Below, piece by piece: positions 24,618-32,451 of a stretch of 64,000 bases of DNA. This DNA is from Leifsonia sp. Leaf336 (GTDB lineage Bacteria; Actinomycetota; Actinomycetes; Actinomycetales; Microbacteriaceae): positions 1,116,504-1,180,503 of the forward strand of contig NZ_LMOZ01000002.1 of the NCBI RefSeq assembly GCF_001423695.1, given 5' to 3'. The translations under genes were made by a program, and so were the position numbers. A model generated the notes under the pieces. That model was not told the origin of the DNA and made no database searches. It worked only from the letters and a program-made list of their open reading frames with translations. The stretch's first letter is position 1. Every line of letters starts with the position of its first letter.

Positions 24618-25883
24618 ATGCGAAAAGCCCTGCTCGCGGCCGCGGCCGCAGTCGCCACCGCGGTCGTACTCGCCGGCTGCTCGTCCAACACTGGCAGCGG
24701 TTCCGATGCCCCTGCCGATCATAATCTGTCCGCCAGCATCTCCTACGCGTTCTGGGACGTGAACCAGAAGCCGGCGATGGACGCCCTGATCAAGGACTTC
24801 AACAAGGAGTATCCGAACATCAAGGTGACGACGCAGATCACCCCGTACGCGAACTACTTCACCAAGCTGCAGACCCAGGGATCCTCCAAGACCCTGCCGG
24901 ACGTCTTCTGGATGAACGGGCCGAACTTCCAGCTCTACGCGTCCAACGGGCTGCTCGAGCCGATCGGCTCCGGTGTCAAGCCGTCGAACTACCCCAAGGC
25001 GCTCGACGACCTCTACAGCTTCGGCGGCAAGCAGTACGGCGTGCCCAAGGACTTCGACACGATCGGCGTCTTCTACAACAAGGCCATCTTCGACAAGGCG
25101 GGCGTCGCCTATCCGACCGCGAACTGGACGTGGGACGAGTTCCACCAGAAGGCCAAGGAGATCTCGGACAAGCTGAAGGGCGAGGGCGTGTACGGCTCCG
25201 CCAGTGGCCTGTCGGGCGGCCAAGAGATGTACTACAACACGATCCTGCAGGCCGGCGGCTCGATCATCTCGAGCGACGGCAAGAAGTCGGGCTACGACGA
25301 CCCCAAGTCGATCAAGGGCCTCCAGTTCGTGCGCGACCTGATCGCCGACGGCTCGTCCCCGACGCTGTCCCAGCTGTCGGACACCCCGCAGGACCAGTGG
25401 TTCATCAACTCCAAGTCGGCCATGATCTGGTCGGGCACCTGGCTCAACTCCGAGCTGCTGGCCTCCCCGATCAAGAGCACCATCGCGCTGGCTCCGCTGC
25501 CCACGGGTGAGCGCCAGGCGACGGTCATCCACGGTCTCGCCAATGTGGTCGCCAAGGACTCCAAGAACAAGCCGGCCGCGATCGCCTTCCAGGACTACCT
25601 CGGCGGCAAGGAGGCCGCGGAGACCCAGGCCAAGATGGGCGCGGCCAACCCCGCCTACAACGGCACGCAGCAGGCGTTCGTCGACACCGCCCCCTGGGAC
25701 CTGAACATCTTCGAGAAGGCCGCGGCAGACTACGCGTTCCCGTACCCGATCTCCAAGAACACGGCGGCGTGGAACAAGGCCGAGAACGACCTCCTGCCCG
25801 ACGCCTTCAGCGGCAAGAAGCCGGTCGAGGAGGTCGCCAAGGAGCTCGCGAAGCAGATGAACGCCGACCTCGCCAAAGAGTGA
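24618..25883 (+). CDS. Sugar ABC transporter substrate-binding lipoprotein
   Basis: A 421-residue family 1 solute-binding protein. Its lipobox is VVLAGC (Cys at about residue 22), and the mature chain starts with ISYAFWDVNQKPAMDALIKDF. The tryptophan- and tyrosine-rich hinge segments (DVFWMNGPN, DTIGVFYNKAIF, TANWTWDEF) are characteristic. GAAGGAG precedes the ATG. It is tethered outside the membrane and delivers its ligand to the two permeases encoded directly downstream. Its ligand should be the substrate of the neighbouring dehydrogenases. Confidence 0.93.
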   Translation: MRKALLAAAAAVATAVVLAGCSSNTGSGSDAPADHNLSASISYAFWDVNQKPAMDALIKDFNKEYPNIKVTTQITPYANYFTKLQTQGSSKTLPDVFWMNGPNFQLYASNGLLEPIGSGVKPSNYPKALDDLYSFGGKQYGVPKDFDTIGVFYNKAIFDKAGVAYPTANWTWDEFHQKAKEISDKLKGEGVYGSASGLSGGQEMYYNTILQAGGSIISSDGKKSGYDDPKSIKGLQFVRDLIADGSSPTLSQLSDTPQDQWFINSKSAMIWSGTWLNSELLASPIKSTIALAPLPTGERQATVIHGLANVVAKDSKNKPAAIAFQDYLGGKEAAETQAKMGAANPAYNGTQQAFVDTAPWDLNIFEKAAADYAFPYPISKNTAAWNKAENDLLPDAFSGKKPVEEVAKELAKQMNADLAKE

Positions 25884-25885
25884 CC

Positions 25886-26851
25886 ATGTCCACTCAGACG
25901 ATCACGAAGGGAGCGGGCGCCGTGCTGACGGCGCCCGCCTCCCGGGGCGAGCGCGCTCCGCGCCCCCGCACGCATGGCCGGCTCCGCAAGGACGGCTGGT
26001 GGGCACTGCTGTTCGTGGGCCCGTTGCTGTTCGGCGTGGTGGTGTTCTACATCTGGCCGATCTTCCGCAACGCCTACTTCAGCTTCACCACCTGGGGCGC
26101 CTTCGGAGGCGCCACCTGGTCGGGGATCTCGAACTATCAGCAGATGCTGGCCGACCCCGACTTCTGGAGGTCGATCCTCAACACCCTGATCTACGTCGGG
26201 ATCCTGCTGCTCGGCATCCCGCTCGCGGTGCTGTTCGCCGCGCTGATCAACCGGCCGGGGCTCAAGTTCGCCGCCGCGTACCGAACGGCGTTCTTCCTGC
26301 CGTACGTCGCGATGCCGGCCGCCATCTCGATGGTCTGGCGGATCATCTTCAACGGCGACTTCGGCGTGATCAACTACACGCTGTCGCTCATCGGCATCAA
26401 GGGGCCGAACTGGCTGAGCACCGAATGGTTCGCTCTGTTCGCGGTCGGCGTCGTCGGCGTGTGGATCTCGCTCGGGTTCAACCTCATCGTGCTGTCGGCA
26501 GGTATGCGCAGCATCCCGCCGGAGATGTACGAGGCGTCGTCGATCGACGGCGCGACGCGCACCCGTCAGTTCTTCTCGATTACCGTGCCGCTGCTGACCC
26601 CGTCGATCTTCTTCGTGTCGGTGATCACCGTGATCACCGGGTTCCAGCTGTTCGACCTGCTCTACGCGCTGATGGGCACGCAGAACCCGGCGATCAACCA
26701 GACGCAGTCGCTGGTGTACCTGTTCTTCGCGCACCAGCAGACCGGTGACAACGGCTACGCCGCAGCGGTCGGCGTCGCCATCCTGATCCTGGTGGGCGCG
26801 TTCACGATGCTCCAGTTCCGCATGCAGAAGAGGTGGGTCAACTATGTCTAG
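25886..26851 (+). CDS. Sugar ABC transporter permease (MalF/UgpA type)
   Basis: A 321-residue inner-membrane subunit with six helices after a 35-residue basic N-terminus. The EAA loop is EMYEASSIDGATRTRQFFSI (about residues 213-232), where the ATPase docks. The start ATG lies two bases after the binding-protein stop. No ATPase gene is present in the operon, so a shared MsiK-like ATPase must energise it. Confidence 0.93.
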   Translation: MSTQTITKGAGAVLTAPASRGERAPRPRTHGRLRKDGWWALLFVGPLLFGVVVFYIWPIFRNAYFSFTTWGAFGGATWSGISNYQQMLADPDFWRSILNTLIYVGILLLGIPLAVLFAALINRPGLKFAAAYRTAFFLPYVAMPAAISMVWRIIFNGDFGVINYTLSLIGIKGPNWLSTEWFALFAVGVVGVWISLGFNLIVLSAGMRSIPPEMYEASSIDGATRTRQFFSITVPLLTPSIFFVSVITVITGFQLFDLLYALMGTQNPAINQTQSLVYLFFAHQQTGDNGYAAAVGVAILILVGAFTMLQFRMQKRWVNYV

Positions 26852-27713
26852 CTCGGTCGCCTCCCGGCCGGTCGCCGGCCGTGCGGTCGCAGGACGCGCG
26901 CGCAGCCGCAACGGGCTGACGCACGTGGTGCTGATCGTCGCATCCCTCCTGATGATCTTTCCGTTCGTCTGGCAGATCCTGATGTCGCTCGCGACGAACG
27001 CGCAGGTGACATCGGTGCCTCCGACGGTCTGGCCCGGCACCCTCCACTTCGAGAACTTCGCGCACGTCTTCGACCAGTTGCCGTTCCTCAATCAGCTCTG
27101 GGTGTCCGTGGCCGTGACGGTGATCCGCACGGTCGGACAGCTGCTGCTGTGCTCGATGGCCGGCTACGCGTTCGCGCGGATGGAGTTCCCGTTCCGCCGG
27201 ACGATCTTCGCCCTCGTGCTCGCGATCCTGATGGTGCCCCCGCAGGTGTACCTGCTGCCGCAGTACCAGATCGTGCAGGGCCTCGGCTGGCTCAACACCA
27301 TCGCGGGAATCGCGGCGCCCGGCATCTTCAGCGCTTTCGGCACCTTCATGATGCGGCAGTTCTTCCTGGGGTTGCCGGACGAACTGGCGGAGGCCGCACG
27401 CCTCGACGGCGCGAATCACTTCCAGGTGTTCTGGAAGGTCATGCTGCCGCTGGCGAAGCCCGGCCTCTCGGCGCTCGCGATCATCACGGTCCTGGCCTCC
27501 TGGAACGACCTGCTCTGGCCGCTCATCGTCGCCACCGACTCCACCCAGATGCCGCTCGCGCCGGGCATCGCCACGCTCACCAGTCAGCGGTCCATCCCGG
27601 ACTTCCCGCTGCTGCTGGCAGCGAGCCTGCTCGCCATGGCGCCGGTGCTCATCCTGTTCCTCCTCATGCAGCGGCGCGTCATCGACGGCATCGCCTTCTC
27701 CGGCCTCAAGTGA
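26844..27713 (+). CDS. Sugar ABC transporter permease (MalG type)
   Basis: A 289-residue second permease with six helices. The EAA loop is ELAEAARLDGANHFQVFWKV (about residues 179-198). The first helix is followed by the long periplasm-side segment usual for MalG types. The gene overlaps the preceding permease gene by eight bases, implying coupled translation and a one-to-one pair. Confidence 0.93.
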   Translation: MSSSVASRPVAGRAVAGRARSRNGLTHVVLIVASLLMIFPFVWQILMSLATNAQVTSVPPTVWPGTLHFENFAHVFDQLPFLNQLWVSVAVTVIRTVGQLLLCSMAGYAFARMEFPFRRTIFALVLAILMVPPQVYLLPQYQIVQGLGWLNTIAGIAAPGIFSAFGTFMMRQFFLGLPDELAEAARLDGANHFQVFWKVMLPLAKPGLSALAIITVLASWNDLLWPLIVATDSTQMPLAPGIATLTSQRSIPDFPLLLAASLLAMAPVLILFLLMQRRVIDGIAFSGLK

Positions 27714-27748
27714 CCGGGCAGCACCACGACCTCAGAAAGGCACTTTCC

Positions 27749-28795
27749 GTGACCTCCCTTCGAGTCGGCCTCATCGGGGCCGGCGGTATCTCCCGCGTCC
27801 ACGCGGACGGCTGGCGCGCCCTGGGCGCGGCGGTCACCGTGTACTCGCACGAGGGCGCCGACGCGCTCGCGGCCGAGTACGGCTTCGCGGTCGCGTCCTC
27901 CCTGGACGGCCTCCTCGCGGCGGCGGACATCGTCGACATCGTCACCCCGACCACGAGCCATTCGCCGCTCGCGCTGGCGGCGATCCGGGCGGGCAAACAC
28001 GTCGTCTGCGAGAAGCCGCTCGCGGGCACCGTCGATGATGCGCGGGAGGTGATCGACGCCGCTCGCGAGGCCGGTGTCCGGCTGTTCCCCGCGCATGTCG
28101 TGCGGTACTTCCCCGACTACGCCGCGCTGCGCGACCAGGTGGAGGCCGGGCGGATCGGCGAGCCCGCCGTGCTGCGCTTCGTGCGCGGGGGAGAGGCACC
28201 GCGCACCGACACCTGGTTCCACGATGTCGGCCGCGGAGGCGGGATCGTGCGCGACCAGATGATCCACGATCTCGATCAGGCGCTCTGGATGGCGGGCGAC
28301 GTCGTCCGCGTGTACGCGACGCAGAGCGCCTCCGCCGGGGACGCCGACGCACCGGACGCCGTCGTGGCGCACGTCGTGCTGACGCACGCGAACGGCGCGC
28401 TCAGCCACGTGCAGGGCACCTGGGGCGCACGCGGGCTGCCGTTCCGCACGTCGGCGGACATCGCGGGATCCGCCGGCATCCTCTCCCTCGACTCGGCGCC
28501 GACCGCGAGCCGGGTCGAGATCCCTTCCGCGCACGCCGGCGATGGCTACCTACCGCCGCCGACTCTCACCGAGAGCCCGTACACCGCGCAACTGCGCGAC
28601 TACGTCGCCGCGATCGCCGACGAGCGCGACGCACGGGTCACGCCCGTGGACGGCCTCCGCGCCGTCGTCGTCGCCGAGGCCGCGATGCAGTCGCTGCACA
28701 CCGGCCGGCCGGTCGACATCGACCTGTCGGCCTCCGACCTGTCGTCGGCCTCCGAGACGTCGTCCGCCGCCGTTCCTGCCGGGGTCGGCGCATGA
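27749..28795 (+). CDS. Gfo/Idh/MocA family oxidoreductase 2
   Basis: A 348-residue dehydrogenase-like protein. GAGGISRVHADGW at residue 9 is the dinucleotide fold, EKPLAGT the Lys motif, and HVVRYFPDY and DQMIHDLDQALWMAGD the active-site segments, so the catalytic His/Asp pattern is intact. The start GTG at 27749 follows AGAAAGG at eight bases. The C-terminus has a Ser/Ala-rich tail of about 25 residues that is probably disordered. The last four bases are shared with the next gene (ATGA). Confidence 0.9.
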   Translation: MTSLRVGLIGAGGISRVHADGWRALGAAVTVYSHEGADALAAEYGFAVASSLDGLLAAADIVDIVTPTTSHSPLALAAIRAGKHVVCEKPLAGTVDDAREVIDAAREAGVRLFPAHVVRYFPDYAALRDQVEAGRIGEPAVLRFVRGGEAPRTDTWFHDVGRGGGIVRDQMIHDLDQALWMAGDVVRVYATQSASAGDADAPDAVVAHVVLTHANGALSHVQGTWGARGLPFRTSADIAGSAGILSLDSAPTASRVEIPSAHAGDGYLPPPTLTESPYTAQLRDYVAAIADERDARVTPVDGLRAVVVAEAAMQSLHTGRPVDIDLSASDLSSASETSSAAVPAGVGA

Positions 28796-29847
28796 CCGGC
28801 ACCATTCCCGAGGAGTCTTCGTTGAACACGTCCGTCGCGCGACCGCTCAAGGTGGCCGTGCTGTCCTTCGCCCACACGCATGCGATCGGCTACTGCCGCG
28901 CGCTCGCCGGGCGGCCCGACATCGACCTGGTTGTCGCCGACCCGGAGGGCGCTTCCGCTCCGGATGACGCGCCCCGCGGCGCCGCTCTCGCCGAGTCGCT
29001 CGGCGTGCGGTACCTGGAGACATACGAGGAGGCGCTCGCGTGGGGTCCGGACGCCGTGATCGTCACGGCCGAGAACGCGAGGCACCGCGCACTGGTGGAG
29101 GCCGCTGCCGCCGCCGGCGCGCACATCCTCTGCGAGAAGCCGCTCGCCACGACCGTCGACGACGCCGAAGCGATGCTCGCCGCCGTCGAGCGCGCGGGCG
29201 TCACCCTGATGACGGCGTACCCGGTGCGGTTCGCGCCGGCGTTCGCCGACCTCCTGCACCGGGTGCGCGCCGGCCAGCTCGGCACGCTGCTGGCGGTCAA
29301 GGGCACCAACAACGGCAAGCTGCCCGCCGAGCGCGCCTGGTTCACCGATCCCGCCCTCTCGGGAGGCGGCGCACTGGTCGACCACGTCGTGCACTGCGCC
29401 GACCTCCTCGACGAGCTCCTCGGCGAGCAGCCCGACTCCGTGCACGCGGTCGCGAACCGGATCCTGTACCCGGAGTCGGCCGTGGAGACCGGCGGCCTCG
29501 TGACCGCCGTGTACCCGAGTGGGGTGGTGGCGACCATCGACTGCTCCTGGAGCGTGCCGCAGAGCGCACCCACCTGGGGCGGTCTGACCCTGCAGGTGAC
29601 GGGAACGCGCGGCTCGGTGACGATCGCGCCGTTCGCTCCACACCTCGGCGGCCAGACGACGGACGGCCCGGTGTGGGTGCCGCTCGGCGCCGACCTCGAC
29701 GGCGCGATGCTCGACGAGTTCGTCGACGCGGTGCGCGGTGGTCGCCCGGCGACGCCCGACGGGCGGGTCGGCCTCCGCACGCTGCGCGTCGTCGACGCCG
29801 CGCGTCGCTCCGCCGCGACCGGCGAGGTGGTGGCGCCGGTCGGGTGA
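28792..29847 (+). CDS. Gfo/Idh/MocA family oxidoreductase 3, atypical nucleotide motif
   Basis: A 351-residue member of the same family, most diverged at the N-terminus. Where relatives have GxGxxG it reads LSFAHTHAIGY, so cofactor binding may differ. EKPLATT, YPVRFAPAF and GGALVDHVVHCADLLDELL are retained. The ATGA overlap with the preceding gene shows it is the last gene of the operon. A 26-base-arm inverted repeat begins six bases after the stop. AHTHxxGY openings occur in a subgroup of this family encoded next to sugar ABC systems; the substrate is unknown. Confidence 0.88.
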   Translation: MTGTIPEESSLNTSVARPLKVAVLSFAHTHAIGYCRALAGRPDIDLVVADPEGASAPDDAPRGAALAESLGVRYLETYEEALAWGPDAVIVTAENARHRALVEAAAAAGAHILCEKPLATTVDDAEAMLAAVERAGVTLMTAYPVRFAPAFADLLHRVRAGQLGTLLAVKGTNNGKLPAERAWFTDPALSGGGALVDHVVHCADLLDELLGEQPDSVHAVANRILYPESAVETGGLVTAVYPSGVVATIDCSWSVPQSAPTWGGLTLQVTGTRGSVTIAPFAPHLGGQTTDGPVWVPLGADLDGAMLDEFVDAVRGGRPATPDGRVGLRTLRVVDAARRSAATGEVVAPVG

Positions 29848-29852
29848 GGCGC

Positions 29853-29911
29853 GACATTCGTGACGAATCTCGACATTCTTGCCACGAATGTCGCGATTCG
29901 TCACGAAGGTC
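29853..29911. terminator. Very long near-perfect inverted repeat, probable bidirectional terminator
   Basis: The left arm 29853-29878 and the right arm 29886-29911 (26 bases each, two mismatches) enclose the seven-base loop TTGCCAC. The inner core CGACATTC/GAATGTCG is perfect, and ATTCGTGACGAAT within each arm is itself palindromic, so alternative hairpins can form. The right arm reaches the stop codon of the convergent gene at 29910. There is no T-tract. Position between two convergent stops suits a shared barrier to transcription. Confidence 0.75.
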
Positions 29912-30752
29912 AGCGGTCGCGGGCGATGACGGAGAAGTCCTTGTCGCCCTGGCCGGCGTCGATGGCGCGCTGCAACTCCGCCGAGACCAGTGCGACGGCG
30001 GGGAGGGGCACGTCGGCGGTGGCGAGCATCAGCCGCGTGTCCTTAGCGAGCGCGTCGGCGGTGAACTGGGCGTCGTCGTAGTCGCCGGCCGTGACGAGCG
30101 CACCCTTTTGCGCGGCGAGAGGCGCGATGGCGGTCAGCGACAGCGTCGAGAGCACGTCGTCGTCGCTGAGCCCGGCGGCGCGGCCGAGGCGCAGGGCCTC
30201 CGACAGCGTCTCCATCGACACCGCGAGCGCCAGGTTCGCGACCAGCTTCGCTGCCGTCGCTTCCGCGGGCGAGTCGAAGGTGCGCAGCTTCTCCTGGTCC
30301 GCCCACAACGTCACGATGCGTTTCGCGTCGCGCACGGCATCGTGCTCGCCGCCCACCAGGACCGCGAGCGCGCCCGCGCGGGCGGGAGCGAGCGATCCTA
30401 CGACCGGAGAGGCCACGTACCGGATCCCGGCATCGGCAGCACGCTCGGCGAACTCGGTCGCGTCGGCGGGGGAGACGGTGGTGACGTCGATCCACAGCGT
30501 GCCCGGCCGCCACGGCAGCCGGGCCTCCGTGATCGTCTCGCGCACGGCGTCCGGCCCGAACAGCACGCTCACGACGATATCGACCTCGGCGACCGCCTCT
30601 GCCGCCGACCCGGCGACCCGGGCGCCGCGCCGTCCGATGGTCTCGGCGGCCTCCGGCGACCGGTTCCAGACGGTGACCCGGTGCCCGGCGTCGATGAGAT
30701 GCGGTACGAGCTCGCGGCCCATCCGGCCGAGCCCGAGGAATGCGATGTCCAT
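29910..30752 (-). CDS. NAD(P)-dependent beta-hydroxyacid dehydrogenase family protein
   Basis: A 280-residue protein of the 3-hydroxyisobutyrate/tartronate semialdehyde reductase/imine reductase superfamily. GLGRMGRE at residue 7 is the cofactor loop and WNRSPE at about 30 suggests NADPH. The expected substrate motif appears as SPVVGSLAPARAGALAVLVGG, with Ser-Pro-Val replacing the usual DAPVSGG, and the catalytic Lys is in AKLVANLAL (about residue 165). The altered substrate loop hints at a non-canonical substrate. GGAGAG precedes the ATG. It is convergent with the Gfo operon and could act on its products, by inference. Confidence 0.85.
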   Translation of the reverse strand: MDIAFLGLGRMGRELVPHLIDAGHRVTVWNRSPEAAETIGRRGARVAGSAAEAVAEVDIVVSVLFGPDAVRETITEARLPWRPGTLWIDVTTVSPADATEFAERAADAGIRYVASPVVGSLAPARAGALAVLVGGEHDAVRDAKRIVTLWADQEKLRTFDSPAEATAAKLVANLALAVSMETLSEALRLGRAAGLSDDDVLSTLSLTAIAPLAAQKGALVTAGDYDDAQFTADALAKDTRLMLATADVPLPAVALVSAELQRAIDAGQGDKDFSVIARDR

Positions 30753-30819
30753 GGGGCCACTCTCCACCTGACGGGAGGTCAGTGGAAGGGCAGACAGAGG
30801 ACATATGCCGGAGTGCCCC

Positions 30820-32061
30820 TCACCCCTCCGGCAGCAACCCCCGCCGCTGCGCCAGGAACTCCCGCTCGCTCTCGTTGCCGCACAGCCGCAGCGCGGCGTC
30901 GTACTCCTCGCCGGCCTCCACCTCGCGTCCCGCCCGCACCAGCAGGCCGGCCCGGACCCCGTGCAACAGATAGAACTCCGCGAGCGAGCCCCGCAGCGGC
31001 TCGACGGCCGCCAACCCCGCAGACGGGCCCTCCGCCTCCGCCACCGCGACCGCACGGTTGAGCGCGATCACCGGCGACGGCTGCACCCGCAGGAGCTGGT
31101 CGTACAGCGTGACGATCTGCCGCCAGTCGGTGTCCGTCGCCAGCGCAGCGTCGTCGTGCACGGCCTGGATCGCCGCCTGCAGCTGGTACGGCCCCGGCCG
31201 CCCGAGCAGGAGGCAGCCGCGCACGATGGCGTGCCCCTCGGAGATGAGCGCGGTATCCCAGGCCGACCGATCCTGATCGGGGAGGGCCATCATCGCCCCC
31301 GACGCGTCTAGCCGCGCCGGGCGGCGCGCATCGATCAGGAGCAGTAGCGCCAGCAGCCCCGCCGCCTCCGGCTCCTCCGGCAGCAGCCCGACGACGAGAC
31401 GCGACAGCCGGATCGCCTCCGCGCACAGCTCCTCGCGCACCAGCCGATCGCCGGCGCTCGCCGTATAGCCCTCGTTGAAGATCAGGTAGACGACCGCGAG
31501 CACGGAGGCCAGCCGCACGGGGAGGTCATCGGAGGACGGCACCCGGTACGGGATGCGCGCCTGGCGGATCTTCGCCTTGGCTCGCGAGATGCGCTGCGCC
31601 AACGTCGACTCCGGCACCAGGAAGGCCCGGGCGATCTCCGCCGTGCTCAGCCCTCCGAGCAGCCGGAGCGTCAGTGCAATGCGCGCCTCCGGGCCGAGGG
31701 CAGGGTGGCAGCAGGTGAAGATCAGCCGCAGGCGTTCATCCTCCACCGCGCCGGGTGCCGCCTCGACGGAGGCCGCCAACACCAGCAGCTCGGTCGCCTC
31801 GGCCTCCTTCGAATGCCCGACGGCCTCCCGCCGCAGCCGGTCGATCGCGCGCCGGCGGGCCGTCGTGATGATCCAGCCGGAGGGCGCGGCGGGCACGCCG
31901 TCGACTGGCCAGCGCGCCACGGCGACGGCGAACGCGTCCTGCACGGCGTCCTCCGCGCGATCGAGATCGCCGAGGTACCGGTAGAGCACCGAGACGGCGC
32001 GGCCATACTCCGCACGGAACACGGCCGCCACCGCCTCGGCGCCATCGGTGGGCAGGGTCAT
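30820..32061 (-). CDS. ECF42-type RNA polymerase sigma factor
   Basis: A 413-residue sigma factor, far longer than ordinary ECF proteins. Sigma region 2 (about residues 12-80) contains YLGDLDRAEDAVQDAFAVA and region 4 (about 105-165) contains LLGGLSTAEIARAFLVPESTLAQRI. A C-terminal extension of about 240 residues with TPR-like helices includes LIFNEGYTASAGD and HAIVRGCLLLGRPGPYQLQAAI, split here. That layout and the neighbouring DGPF protein, which overlaps by four bases (ATGA), define the ECF42 group, which has no anti-sigma factor; the extension itself is thought to control activity. A matching promoter lies upstream of the pair. Confidence 0.9.
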   Translation of the reverse strand: MTLPTDGAEAVAAVFRAEYGRAVSVLYRYLGDLDRAEDAVQDAFAVAVARWPVDGVPAAPSGWIITTARRRAIDRLRREAVGHSKEAEATELLVLAASVEAAPGAVEDERLRLIFTCCHPALGPEARIALTLRLLGGLSTAEIARAFLVPESTLAQRISRAKAKIRQARIPYRVPSSDDLPVRLASVLAVVYLIFNEGYTASAGDRLVREELCAEAIRLSRLVVGLLPEEPEAAGLLALLLLIDARRPARLDASGAMMALPDQDRSAWDTALISEGHAIVRGCLLLGRPGPYQLQAAIQAVHDDAALATDTDWRQIVTLYDQLLRVQPSPVIALNRAVAVAEAEGPSAGLAAVEPLRGSLAEFYLLHGVRAGLLVRAGREVEAGEEYDAALRLCGNESEREFLAQRRGLLPEG

Positions 32062-32396
32062 GCGAACGGGCGCACCTCGATCGGAAGCGTCGTCGCGACC
32101 GCCAGACGCGTGCCCCACGCCAGGGCGGCGTCCAGATCCGGGACGTCGACGATCGTGAAGCCGCCGAGGTGCTCCTTTCCTTCTGCGAACGGCCCGTCGG
32201 TGACGAGCACCTCGTCGCCGTCCGGCCGCAGCACGGTCGCCGACGCGGGCGGCAGCAGCCCGTTCGAGAAGACCCAGGCGCCCGCGGCGCGCATCTCGTC
32301 GTTGAGCCGGTCGAGGTCCTCGCCGATCGCGGCGAGGGCCTCCGGCTCCGGGATAGGCCCGTCGGGCTGGTAGACGCTGAGCAGGTACTGGGACAT
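32058..32396 (-). CDS. YCII-related DGPF-domain protein
   Basis: A 112-residue protein of the dimeric alpha+beta barrel YCII family (PF03795). The opening strand is QYLLSVYQPDG, and VTDGPFAEGKEHLGGFTIVDV carries the name-giving DGPF. It overlaps the sigma factor start and precedes it, the standard ECF42 partner order. A GGAAGG ribosome site precedes the ATG. Activity is unknown; related YciI proteins hydrolyse or bind small acids. Confidence 0.9.
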   Translation of the reverse strand: MSQYLLSVYQPDGPIPEPEALAAIGEDLDRLNDEMRAAGAWVFSNGLLPPASATVLRPDGDEVLVTDGPFAEGKEHLGGFTIVDVPDLDAALAWGTRLAVATTLPIEVRPFA

Positions 32397-32424
32397 GGTG
32401 GGATTTCCTTCCTCTCACCGTCTA

Positions 32425-32451
32425 CACGAACGGGAGGGCGTCATCTCGACA
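32425..32451 (-). promoter_or_regulatory. Putative ECF42-dependent promoter
   Basis: On the minus strand, TGTCGA (32451-32446) is followed after 17 bases by CGTG (32428-32425), 28 bases before the DGPF start. From memory, ECF42 promoters have TGTCGA at -35 and CGWC at -10; the -10 here differs at its last base. It implies autoactivation of the sigma factor pair. Confidence 0.5.
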
